Source: Flavisolibacter sp. (GTDB taxonomy: Bacteria > Bacteroidota > Bacteroidia > Chitinophagales > Chitinophagaceae). From it: a stretch of 13,818 nt of DNA. The DNA is taken from positions 1 through 13,818 of the forward strand of contig JAGIAB010000002.1 in assembly GCA_017745135.1 (NCBI GenBank), given 5' to 3'. This document shows positions 5,591-13,344 of the stretch, piece after piece (the stretch's first letter is position 1; the number at the start of each line of letters is the position of its first letter). The notes below the pieces were generated by a model. That model was not told the origin of the DNA, did no database searches, and saw only the letters and a program-made list of their open reading frames with translations. The position numbers were made by a program, and so were the translations under genes.

Positions 5591-8500
5591 CTAATGTCCC
5601 TCTTTCGCCGGTTCATTCTGGCTCGGAATCACTTCAGTTTTTGATTCACTGGCATGCTCTCCCATTTTTGCTTCGGCAGTGATTTCGTCCGTGTTCCTGA
5701 TCTTAGCCAGGTAGTTTACGTTCGGCAATGTGTGCAATTGCTCCAGTACGTAGAACAAACGTTGAGGATTGTTTTTACGGATTTGAGCAACTGTACTGGT
5801 TTTATCATAAGCATTTCCGAAAACAATAGCGCTGGTAGGACAAGCCTGGGCACATGCGGTTTGAACTTCATCACCGCCGATTGGCCTGTTCTCCATTTTC
5901 GCCTGCAGTTTACCGCCTTGGGTACGCTGAACGCAGAAAGTACATTTTTCCATTACACCACGGCTGCGGGTAACCACATCAGGGTTCAATACCATTCTTG
6001 TTAATTCATCGTTCATCTGATGAACAACAGGATTCAATTTACCCACACCACCTTTTGGCCCTAATTTGCCATGTGTACTTGCACCGGTGTAGTCAGCCCA
6101 GTTAAAGCGACGAACTTTATAAGGACAGTTATTAGCACAATATCTTGTACCGATACAACGGTTGTATGCCATTTGGTTGAGACCTTCCGTGCTATGCATG
6201 GTAGCTGCAACCGGACAAACGTTCTCGCAAGGAGCATTATCGCAATGCTGGCAAAGCATTGGCTGGAAGATCACGGTTTTAAGGTTATCCGGATTTTCAT
6301 CTTCTGTTACAAAATAACGGTCGATGCGCAGCCAGTGCATATCATGATAACGAAGCACTTCATTTTTACCAACAATCGGAACGTTGTTTTCAATGTGACA
6401 AGCTACCACGCAGGCGCCGCAACCAATACAACTGTTCAGATCAATTGACATTCCCCAATGGATCTCATGACTTCTTGTTTCGGGGTCGGTATACATCGTT
6501 CCCCCGCTGCGGAACTCCCTTTCGCCGCCACCACCATAGTTTTTGTGTAAGTCTTCTCTCCAGTTTTTGAAATTATCAGGATACTTAGCGAAGGTGGCCA
6601 GGGTAGTTTCTTTCAAAACTTCTGTTCTTCCTTCGTAAGAGTTGTGCTTTTGAATTTGTGCAATCTGGTAATCACCAACCGATTTTGCAGAAGTAGTTAC
6701 TTCATTATGGTAAACACGGTTGTTATTTCTTAGTTGCGCAAAAGGATAAACGTTCTGACCTAAACCTTTGTCTTCATAAATCGCCGCATTTAAAGCCTGG
6801 TTACGTCCATAACCAACTGCAACGGCAATCGTGTTCGGTTCCATGCCCGGAATAACCAATGCAGGAATCGTAACTTTTTTATTGCCAACGGTTAATTCAA
6901 TCAAAGGCTTCTCCGTATAGTACTCATATTCTGTACTCAAATAATCAATGCCTAATTCTTTTGCTTTTGCTGTGGAGATCAGCGCATAGTTATCCCAGGT
7001 TGCTCTTGTAACCGGGTCAGGTAATTCCAGCAACCAGGGGTTACCGGCTTGCTTACCAGAGAGCAACATCACACTTTGATACAACACGATTTCATTCTTG
7101 TTGCTTCTTGGCGTAGATGAAATAGCAGTGATAGCTGCATTCAAATCAACAGGGCCAGCACTTCCGGTTGTAGTTGCTACCGGAGTTTGATTAGCAGTAG
7201 TTGTTTGAACAGCAGTATTTCTTTGATTTGTATCTGCAGCAACACCATTGGTGTTGTTTGCAGACGAATCAGTTGCTTTAGACGAAGTAGTTAAAGAAGC
7301 GGCAGTAGTGAATCCTTGATCGGAGGCATCCAGGTAACTCCTGTTGTTAACCGTAAGATTTTTTGCAGGCGTTCCTTTAAATCCAAGCTGCAATGTTTTA
7401 TCAAATGCTGCCTGGCTTCCAAAGCTTCCTCTCCAATAATTCTGAAAATATGTTTCGTAATCGGTATTGTTACCGCTCCATTTTAATAATGAAGTTTGAA
7501 ATGCTCTTGTTTTGAAAAGAGGAGCAATGGTAGGCTGGATAAAGCTCACATAACCGGTTCTTGGTTCTGCATCGCCCCAGCTTTCCAAATAGTGATGATT
7601 TGGAATTACATATTGACAGAGCTCTGTGGTTTCATCAAATTTTTCATTGAACGAAACAGATAGCCCAACTCTTTTTAATCCGTTTTTAAATCCTTCGGCA
7701 TCAACATAATCATAAGCAGGGTTGGCACCATAAATTAACAAGGCACCTACTTGCCCGGCATTCATTTGCTGAACAAGAGCGATCATATCAGCATCAATAC
7801 CCTGGCGGTAATTCAATGTTGTTCCGGTATCAATTGTAGAACCAAAAGCACCAACAACCCTGTTGATTTCTCTCACTACAGCCTGAATGTTTGGATCGTT
7901 GCTTCCGCAAACCACCAAAGCAGCGCCTCTGTGAGCCTTTAGGTCATTGGCCACTTTTTGAATGGCTGTATTCAATTTGGCATCGATGGTTGGCGCAGCA
8001 GTGCCGCCACCAACAGCAGCCAATAAAGCCAATGCCACCAAACCGGTTTCTGAAGGACGGTGTGTAAATCTTTCATCGGCATTAGAACCAGTCATGCTCA
8101 AATAGCTCTCAAACTGGTAATGCTTGCTCATGGTTTTTTTGTCACCATCAAGCTTTCTTTTCATGGAATAAGCTCTTGCAAATTCAACAGGTGACAACCA
8201 TGTTCCCAAAAAATCGGCACCAAGGCTTACTACTAAATCTGCTTTATCAAAATTGTGAGCCGGTATTTTTCTTCCATAAACTTCTAACAATCCGCTGTAG
8301 GAAACCGCATCGTATTGAACATGCCTTCCACCGGTTTTGCCGATGAAATCTGCAATGATTTGTTTGGTAGTTGGAGAAACAACTGTGCTTGTGAGCAACA
8401 CCACTGACTGGCCTGCCAGCTTGCTCATAATTTGAGAGTCGAGCTGCTCAAAGCTTGGAATTTCCTGCCAGCCTTTACCTGCAACATTTTGTTTTGGATG

Positions 8501-8947
8501 AGGAATGCGGTACATATCGTACAAATCCAAAACAGAAGCCTGCACTCTTGGAGAGGTTCCACCCAATGTAAAAGGATATTCAGGATTACCCTCAACTTTT
8601 ATGGGACGGCCATCTCTTGTTTTTACAACAACAGGCACCACGTCACCATCCTGTACGTAAGTAGTAGCGTACAATTTAGGCACACCGGGATAGGTTCCCT
8701 CGGGCCTGTTTACCAGTGGAACTGCTTTTCTTACAGGAGTTTCACAACCTGCGGCAACGGCAGCAGCGGCAGTACTAAAACCTAAGTATTTTAAAAAATC
8801 ACGACGGGGATGTTTGGCATCAAACAAACCCTTATCATTAATATCTTCAAAAGGCAACTCTTCTTTAAACTCGTCCTGTTCCCTTTTTTCGATTTCTTCT
8901 TTATTGTTTAGTGCAGCGAAACTTGTCCAATACTTTTTATCGCTCAT
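5591..8947 (-). CDS. actB: Alternative complex III subunit ActB (Tat-exported molybdopterin-fold/Fe-S protein)
   Basis: This 1118-residue periplasmic Fe-S subunit of ACIII conducts electrons from ActC to the haems of ActA. The N-terminus has the extended form typical of Bacteroidota ActB: K-Y-W-T-S-F followed by an acidic region, then a twin-arginine motif R48-R49-D-F-L-K and a hydrophobic stretch ending A-A-G-C68, which looks like a Tat lipoprotein site. Residues ~85-800 resemble the molybdopterin-oxidoreductase fold, which in ACIII carries no Mo cofactor. The C-terminal domain holds the clusters: C840, C843, C846, C850; C899, C902, C907, C911; C931, C937, C941; C1002, C1005; C1032, C1036. 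Fifteen cysteines agree with three [4Fe-4S] and one [3Fe-4S]. A Ser/Thr/Asn-rich stretch at about 546-600 interrupts the large domain. The gene starts 119 nt after actA. Confidence 0.96.
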   Translation of the reverse strand: MSDKKYWTSFAALNNKEEIEKREQDEFKEELPFEDINDKGLFDAKHPRRDFLKYLGFSTAAAAVAAGCETPVRKAVPLVNRPEGTYPGVPKLYATTYVQDGDVVPVVVKTRDGRPIKVEGNPEYPFTLGGTSPRVQASVLDLYDMYRIPHPKQNVAGKGWQEIPSFEQLDSQIMSKLAGQSVVLLTSTVVSPTTKQIIADFIGKTGGRHVQYDAVSYSGLLEVYGRKIPAHNFDKADLVVSLGADFLGTWLSPVEFARAYSMKRKLDGDKKTMSKHYQFESYLSMTGSNADERFTHRPSETGLVALALLAAVGGGTAAPTIDAKLNTAIQKVANDLKAHRGAALVVCGSNDPNIQAVVREINRVVGAFGSTIDTGTTLNYRQGIDADMIALVQQMNAGQVGALLIYGANPAYDYVDAEGFKNGLKRVGLSVSFNEKFDETTELCQYVIPNHHYLESWGDAEPRTGYVSFIQPTIAPLFKTRAFQTSLLKWSGNNTDYETYFQNYWRGSFGSQAAFDKTLQLGFKGTPAKNLTVNNRSYLDASDQGFTTAASLTTSSKATDSSANNTNGVAADTNQRNTAVQTTTANQTPVATTTGSAGPVDLNAAITAISSTPRSNKNEIVLYQSVMLLSGKQAGNPWLLELPDPVTRATWDNYALISTAKAKELGIDYLSTEYEYYTEKPLIELTVGNKKVTIPALVIPGMEPNTIAVAVGYGRNQALNAAIYEDKGLGQNVYPFAQLRNNNRVYHNEVTTSAKSVGDYQIAQIQKHNSYEGRTEVLKETTLATFAKYPDNFKNWREDLHKNYGGGGEREFRSGGTMYTDPETRSHEIHWGMSIDLNSCIGCGACVVACHIENNVPIVGKNEVLRYHDMHWLRIDRYFVTEDENPDNLKTVIFQPMLCQHCDNAPCENVCPVAATMHSTEGLNQMAYNRCIGTRYCANNCPYKVRRFNWADYTGASTHGKLGPKGGVGKLNPVVHQMNDELTRMVLNPDVVTRSRGVMEKCTFCVQRTQGGKLQAKMENRPIGGDEVQTACAQACPTSAIVFGNAYDKTSTVAQIRKNNPQRLFYVLEQLHTLPNVNYLAKIRNTDEITAEAKMGEHASESKTEVIPSQNEPAKEGH

Positions 8948-8955
8948 AATTTATT

Positions 8956-8990
8956 TCGAATTAGCAGTTGGCAATTTGCATTTGCAACTT
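8956..8990. repeat. Heptad array, five units, next to the actB start
   Basis: Consecutive plus-strand 7-mers TCGAATT, AGCAGTT, GGCAATT, TGCATTT, TGCAACT, with GC (CG in the first) every 7 nt. Consensus NGCANTT. The array ends 8 nt before the actB ATG. Confidence 0.7.
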
Positions 8991-9026
8991 CACCAACCAT
9001 TCTTTAATCGTAAATTATTTTAGAGA

Positions 9027-9061
9027 GTTGACTGCTGACTGAAACCCGTCAACCGCCAACT
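9027..9061. repeat. Heptad array, five units, next to the actA stop
   Basis: Consecutive plus-strand 7-mers GTTGACT, GCTGACT, GAAACCC, GTCAACC, GCCAACT. Consensus GNNRACY with one divergent unit. It lies 5 nt after the actA stop and is the stop-side partner of 8956-8990. Confidence 0.65.
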
Positions 9062-9066
9062 TTATT

Positions 9067-10332
9067 TTAATAGTGACATTTTTGACATTCCAATCCACCG
9101 ATATTTTCTACGGTTACGCTATCCATTTTGCCTGCTTTGATATCGTTATGGAATTTCTCATAGAGGCTATAGAAACGGTTGCCTGTACTGTCGGTATTGA
9201 AATTAACCTTGGTTTCGCGGTGACAGTTTATGCACCAGCCCATGCTTAATTCAGCTTGTTGTGAGACCTTATCCATGGTTTGAATATTACCATGACAGGT
9301 TTGACATTGTACATTACCTACCCTTGTATGTTGAGCATGATTGAAATAAACGTGATCAGGAAGATTGTGGATCTTCACCCATTCAGGAGACTTGGCTTTT
9401 GCGGGGTCCCATTGTGCGCCAGGTCCCGGAGTGAAACCTGCATATTCATACAGCTTTTGAATTTCGGCAGTACCATTAATAACATTGCCCTTTTCATCTT
9501 TCATCTCGTATTTATCAGGACCACCGGTATATTCATTCACTACTTCATGGCAGTTCATACAAACATTCAAAGTTGGAATGCCTGCATGTTTGCTTTCCCA
9601 GGCGCCGCCGTGACAATACAAACAGTTGATCTGGTTAATACCCGCGTGTACTTTATGTGAGAAGTAAATGGGTTGTGTAGGAGCATATCCCTGTTGACGT
9701 CCCAGGTTAATAGCGCCTTTTGCCACATAATAACCACCCACTACAAATAAAACCAGCGCAAGCAGGGCTATATAAATTTTATTGCGATAGAAAGGAACAG
9801 CCTCAGGACGTTGAATGCCTTCGTGGTCATCAGATAATTTTTTCAGGTTGCTGTTTACCTGCATTAAGATCAAAGCAATTATAGCAAGAACTAAAGAGAT
9901 AATACCGAAGATAAGCGCATTCTGACCTGAATGATCTTCAGCAGGAACACCTGATGGAGTTTTTGGACCAGCAGTACGCGGATTCATTACATGATCAATA
10001 ATGGCATCAATCTCGCCCTCTTTTAATTGAGGAAATCCTGGCATTACTGATCCAAATTGGGCTTTTAATCCCTGTGTATAAGGATCCTTAGCCATAAAAC
10101 CCGCAGGGTTATGGACCCACTCATATAAATGTTTTTTATCCTCGGCCCACGGTCCTCTATTTAAAACGCCTCCCAAAGCAGGTCCGGCTAAAACTTTATC
10201 GATAGCGTGGCAGCTGGCACAATTTTGTTTGAACAATTGCTCACCATTTTGTGCAGTTGCTGAAATATGGAAAACAAAGAAAAGAAGGCCAACCAGTACG
10301 CTCTTTCTCGCATGCGATTTTAGAAGATTCAT
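9067..10332 (-). CDS. actA: Alternative complex III subunit ActA (multihaem cytochrome c, six CxxCH)
   Basis: This haem-rich ACIII subunit collects electrons from ActB and delivers them towards ActE or the oxidase. The ATG at 10332 gives 421 residues with a signal peptide (1-28, ending A-T-A-Q). The frame runs further upstream only to a TTG. An N-terminal monohaem domain has C38-A-S-C41-H42 with probable axial Met97 in V-M-P-G-F-P. Two hydrophobic helices follow (about 138-157 and 185-204). The C-terminal cytochrome c3-like domain has five motifs at C237-H241, C258-H262, C343-H347, C367-H371 and C416-H420; the last is followed by a single Tyr before the stop. Pentahaem ActA is the classical form, so the N-terminal domain makes this a fused version. 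It is the first gene of the operon. Confidence 0.94.
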   Translation of the reverse strand: MNLLKSHARKSVLVGLLFFVFHISATAQNGEQLFKQNCASCHAIDKVLAGPALGGVLNRGPWAEDKKHLYEWVHNPAGFMAKDPYTQGLKAQFGSVMPGFPQLKEGEIDAIIDHVMNPRTAGPKTPSGVPAEDHSGQNALIFGIISLVLAIIALILMQVNSNLKKLSDDHEGIQRPEAVPFYRNKIYIALLALVLFVVGGYYVAKGAINLGRQQGYAPTQPIYFSHKVHAGINQINCLYCHGGAWESKHAGIPTLNVCMNCHEVVNEYTGGPDKYEMKDEKGNVINGTAEIQKLYEYAGFTPGPGAQWDPAKAKSPEWVKIHNLPDHVYFNHAQHTRVGNVQCQTCHGNIQTMDKVSQQAELSMGWCINCHRETKVNFNTDSTGNRFYSLYEKFHNDIKAGKMDSVTVENIGGLECQKCHY

Positions 10333-10376
10333 AGCATCAATTGGTGTGAAATGTGGATAATTTCCCAAATCGGCTG

Positions 10377-10410
10377 CAAAAATATGACACGAACACAACA
10401 AAACTACAAC
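10377..10410 (-). promoter_or_regulatory. Candidate Bacteroidota-type promoter for the act operon
   Basis: On the minus strand TATTTTTG (plus 10377-10384) matches the Bacteroidota -7 box TAnnTTTG. GTTG at 10407-10410 lies 22 nt further upstream, within the usual range for the -33 TTG/TTTG element. Transcription would start near 10370, giving a leader of about 38 nt before the actA ATG. The match is by eye only. Confidence 0.5.
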
Positions 10411-10559
10411 GTTGCAAAATTTTTTTTAAGTCGCTACTGTACTGCGTTTCAGCGGATTTTAAAACATATTGAGAATTTCAATAAAACTGCTGTCAGCTAT
10501 TTGTCATCAAAAAAAATGGGTGTTGAAATCTGTACAATGATAAAAAACTGTCATTCGTT

Positions 10560-10586
10560 TTTGCTGCACATTAACCCCTAATTTCG
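10560..10586 (+). promoter_or_regulatory. Weak candidate promoter for the plus-strand genes
   Basis: TAATTTCG at 10579-10586 differs from TAnnTTTG at one base and lies 18 nt before the ATG at 10605. TTTG at 10560-10563 could be the -33 element, but the 15-nt spacing is shorter than usual. It is the best candidate in the divergent spacer for this direction. Confidence 0.3.
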
Positions 10587-10604
10587 TCGCCTTTAACTAA
10601 AGCA

Positions 10605-10943
10605 ATGTTCAACAACCTGCAAAAAAAATGGAAGGTCAGGGGATGGCAACTCTTGCTCATCCTTATTGTTTTTGCTTTGGGCGGAAGCCTGACGGGTTAT
10701 ATTGGAAAAAAACTCATGGGTTTTTTTGAAATTGAAATCCTGCTTCTCTATATTATTATATATATACTGATTGTTACCATTATCTGGCCTTTTGCTGTTC
10801 TGCTGGTAAGCATACCATTTGGGCAGTTTGCTTTTTTAGGAGGTATATTGCAGGGATGGGAACCAGGTTGTTCACCAGAAAGAAAAATTAAATCATGGAA
10901 ACGCCAAACGGCAAGCAGGAAACAGCAAAAAAAAATCTGGTAG
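10605..10943 (+). CDS. Small two-helix membrane protein, DUF6787-like, probably frameshifted near its C-terminus
   Basis: As read, it encodes 112 residues. A basic N-terminus (K-K-W-K-V-R-G-W-Q) is followed by helices at about 16-35 and 46-69, then I-P-F-G-Q-F. This plan resembles the DUF6787 family of Bacteroidota, of unknown function and typically about 90-100 residues; that name is from memory. After residue 77 the read frame gives a tail without family character that overlaps purN by 49 nt. Slipping back one base at the T run 10832-10837 gives a basic tail, R-R-Y-I-A-G-M-G-T-R-L-F-T-R-K-K-N, with a stop at 10889-10891 only 3 nt before the purN ATG. The original product was therefore probably 95 residues. 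The break may be a sequencing error, a mutation or ribosomal slippage. Confidence 0.65.
   Translation: MFNNLQKKWKVRGWQLLLILIVFALGGSLTGYIGKKLMGFFEIEILLLYIIIYILIVTIIWPFAVLLVSIPFGQFAFLGGILQGWEPGCSPERKIKSWKRQTASRKQQKKIW
10832..10838 (+). other. T TTT TTA heptamer at the apparent frameshift
   Basis: The zero frame reads gcT TTT TTA gga, so the heptamer T TTT TTA lies in the exact X XXY YYZ phase used by -1 slippage sites. A -1 shift here restores the expected end of the small membrane protein. An AGGAGG follows directly at 10838-10843, which is on the wrong side to act as the known upstream stimulator. A one-base deletion in the homopolymer is the simpler explanation. Confidence 0.4.
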
Positions 10944-11497
10944 TATTTGCTTCGGGAGCAGGAAGCAATGCGCAGCAGATTATCAACTACTTCAGAAATT
11001 CTTCAGTGGCCAAGATTGTGCTGATAGCTTGTAATAAGCCCGGCGCAGGGGTGATCTCTATTGCAGAAAAAGAAAACATCCCGGTTTTGATGATTGAAAA
11101 AGAACATTTCTTCAAAGGCGATGGATATTTACCCGAGTTTCAAAAGCTAAACACCAATCTCATCGTCCTTGCCGGCTTTTTGTGGAAGATTCCACAAATC
11201 TTAATTGATCACTACCCAAGACGTATTATTAATATACACCCTGCACTGCTTCCCAAATACGGCGGTAAAGGAATGTACGGGCAATATGTTCATGAAGCCA
11301 TCATCAACGCCGGCGAGGTAGAATCCGGCATTACTATTCATTATGTAGATGAGCATTATGATAATGGCGATATTATTTTTCAAACCGCCTGCCCTGTGGT
11401 AGAAGGAGATAGTCCGGAAACCCTTGCCCGGCGCATTCATAAGCTGGAACATCTTCACTATCCCATCGTAATAGAAGAACTTCTACAAAAAATGTAA
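10895..11497 (+). CDS. purN: Phosphoribosylglycinamide formyltransferase (GART)
   Basis: This cytosolic enzyme of de novo purine synthesis transfers a formyl group from 10-formyltetrahydrofolate to glycinamide ribonucleotide. The 200 residues match the family length. The phosphate-binding N-terminal motif is F-A-S-G-A-G-S-N (18-25). The active-site motif N113-I-H115-P-A-L-L-P holds the catalytic Asn and His, and D156 in H-Y-D-N-G-D-I-I matches the catalytic Asp. The folate-site region G-I-T-I-H-Y-V-D-E (145-153) is intact. The ATG at 10895 follows the restored stop of the upstream membrane gene by 3 nt, so translational coupling is likely. The first 13 residues are a polar extension before the first strand. 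No other purine gene is adjacent. Confidence 0.95.
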   Translation: METPNGKQETAKKNLVVFASGAGSNAQQIINYFRNSSVAKIVLIACNKPGAGVISIAEKENIPVLMIEKEHFFKGDGYLPEFQKLNTNLIVLAGFLWKIPQILIDHYPRRIINIHPALLPKYGGKGMYGQYVHEAIINAGEVESGITIHYVDEHYDNGDIIFQTACPVVEGDSPETLARRIHKLEHLHYPIVIEELLQKM

Positions 11498-11526
11498 TGG
11501 TGCGATAATTGAACCATTGCAGAGTG

Positions 11527-13260
11527 ATGAAAAAGATTGCAGTGGTTTTCCTGGTTATCGGATTGTTGGCCATAAGTGCCTATGTGTATCTCAATCATTC
11601 CTTGAGTACACCAGGCTTTACGCCTGCCCTGGCCAAAGACTCAACTACTGCAACCAAACCCTCCGAATCCATTTTAGACCTGAAACCAAAACTCGTTGAA
11701 AAACTGCAGCAACTGGTAAAGCAGGGCTCCGGTGGCTTGTATAATTTATTTATTTATGAACTGAAGCCGGATATTTTAAAATCTACTGTGAGCATTTCCA
11801 AAGCAGCATTAGTTCCTGATACTGCTGCTCTGAAACAATTGGAGCAATCCAAAAAATTGCCGGATGAAATTTTCAGGATTAAAACGGATTCCATTTGGAT
11901 TGACGGATTAGGAATAAAGGACATTTTATCCAAAGACGTAATTGATGTCAAAACCATTCACATTCACCGCCCCACCATAGATGTTTACAGTAAAAAAAGA
12001 TCATCCGCTAAAACCGGTGACTCCAAAACCCTGTACCAGCGACTGACGGATCAAATGAAACATATTGGCATTGGTAAGGTCGTCATTCAAAACGGAACGC
12101 TTATTCATCACAATCTTGAAAAAAACAAAAACACCAAATTCAACGACATTGCCATTAATCTTACCAATATTGTGATTGACTCCACCACTCAATTTGATAA
12201 GAAACGGTTCCTCTTTGCAAAAGATGCGGAACTCACCCTGAAAAATTATGCGGTTCCCACTTCTAATAATTTGTACACCTTCAAAGTCGGGATCATTTCC
12301 ATCAAAGCCACACAGCAATTATTAGTAGCCAGGAATATTTCTTTAAACCCGCATTACAACAAACAGGAATTTCAAAGCCATATTCAAACACAAAAAGAGC
12401 GGTTTGATATTTCAATTCCGTCTGTAGAATTTCAAACTACCGACTGGTGGAGTTTGATCAATAATGAAACCCTTATAGCTACATCTGCACAAATCAACAA
12501 AGCTGATGTCCGTATCTATCTCGACCGGCGAAAACCTTCCGGCGGAACCGATATGAAAAACTTCCCGCATCAGCTTATCATGAAGCTTCCGCTAAAAATT
12601 GCCGTGGGAAAAATAAAAGTGAATGACCTTGATCTTGTCTATGAAGAATTCAGCAAGCTGTCCAATCAAAGAGGTAAATTATATGTAGATAATTTACAGG
12701 GCACCATTTCAAATTTCACCAATATACCCGCGGTCATCAAACGTAACGGAGTAATGAAGGTTTCGGCCGCAGGGTTGTTTATGCATGCTGTTCCGGCAGA
12801 ACTCACCCTATATTTTGATTTAGCCAACTACAAAACAGGTGCATTCTCAGCCAACCTAAAATCCAAAAAAGGTTTTCATGGACCAATTGTAAATTCCATT
12901 GCAGAACCGCTTGGAGCTTTCAGAATAAAACGGGGCGAATTAAAAGAACTGACGGCCAGTATAAGCGGGAATAATTACAAAGCCTCAGGAGAGGTACTGA
13001 TGCTCTATAACGATCTTCATGTTACACCTCTGAAACAAGACCCGCAGAATCCTGGCGAGTTGAAGAAAAAATCGGTGACCAGTTTTATTGCCAACTCTTT
13101 TGTTTTAAAAGATGAAAATCCATCAAAGGACGGACAGGTTCGAAAAGAAAAAGCTGAGTTCAGCCGGAAGTCGGGAACGTTTTTTAACATGATTTGGAAA
13201 ACCACTTTCATTGGAATTTTAAAAACCATTGGCGCACCAGAAAAGCTGGCCTATCAATAA
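11527..13260 (+). CDS. Membrane-anchored AsmA/DUF748-like protein of unknown function
   Basis: Of 577 residues, the first 20 form a single N-terminal anchor (M-K-K-I-A-V-V-F-L-V-I-G). The rest is predicted to be periplasmic and rich in alternating beta strands. Repeated phrases such as I-K-T-D-S-I-W-I-D-G, I-G-K-V-V-I-Q-N-G-T-L and L-K-E-L-T-A-S-I-S-G-N-N-Y-K-A-S-G are typical of AsmA/DUF748-type proteins, which are linked to envelope biogenesis or lipid transport. That assignment is by resemblance only. A hydrophobic patch near the C-terminus (F-F-N-M-I-W-K-T-T-F-I-G-I-L) also fits that class. The ATG at 11527 is chosen because the frame upstream offers only a TTG (11509) and a GTG (11524). 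It begins 29 nt after purN, so the two are probably co-transcribed. Confidence 0.6.
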   Translation: MKKIAVVFLVIGLLAISAYVYLNHSLSTPGFTPALAKDSTTATKPSESILDLKPKLVEKLQQLVKQGSGGLYNLFIYELKPDILKSTVSISKAALVPDTAALKQLEQSKKLPDEIFRIKTDSIWIDGLGIKDILSKDVIDVKTIHIHRPTIDVYSKKRSSAKTGDSKTLYQRLTDQMKHIGIGKVVIQNGTLIHHNLEKNKNTKFNDIAINLTNIVIDSTTQFDKKRFLFAKDAELTLKNYAVPTSNNLYTFKVGIISIKATQQLLVARNISLNPHYNKQEFQSHIQTQKERFDISIPSVEFQTTDWWSLINNETLIATSAQINKADVRIYLDRRKPSGGTDMKNFPHQLIMKLPLKIAVGKIKVNDLDLVYEEFSKLSNQRGKLYVDNLQGTISNFTNIPAVIKRNGVMKVSAAGLFMHAVPAELTLYFDLANYKTGAFSANLKSKKGFHGPIVNSIAEPLGAFRIKRGELKELTASISGNNYKASGEVLMLYNDLHVTPLKQDPQNPGELKKKSVTSFIANSFVLKDENPSKDGQVRKEKAEFSRKSGTFFNMIWKTTFIGILKTIGAPEKLAYQ

Positions 13261-13344
13261 ATGCAGTTTTTCTAAGCTCGTCACGAAAGCAATGAAATAA
13301 AAGGTGTAAATTATGAGGAGTATTGTTTTTGGTTTGAATAAACC

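Noticed and set aside
5654..6004. Plus-strand open frame opposite actB, like several others of 60-126 codons across the act genes
   Set aside because: It lies wholly antisense to a well-supported gene with conserved cysteines, shows no domain or start signal, and is explained by the coding bias of the opposite strand.
9280..9660. 126-codon plus-strand frame opposite actA
   Set aside because: It is antisense to the haem-binding region; its composition reflects the reverse complement of CxxCH-containing sequence.
10333..10401. Longer actA with a 23-residue upstream extension
   Set aside because: It needs a TTG start, places extra residues before a complete signal peptide, and overlaps the promoter-like box at 10377-10384.
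10838..10891. Tiny internal gene: AGGAGG followed 12 nt later by ATG at 10856 and a stop at 10889
   Set aside because: It would give only 11 residues, Shine-Dalgarno sequences are little used in Bacteroidota, and the reading is the natural C-terminus of the frameshifted upstream gene.
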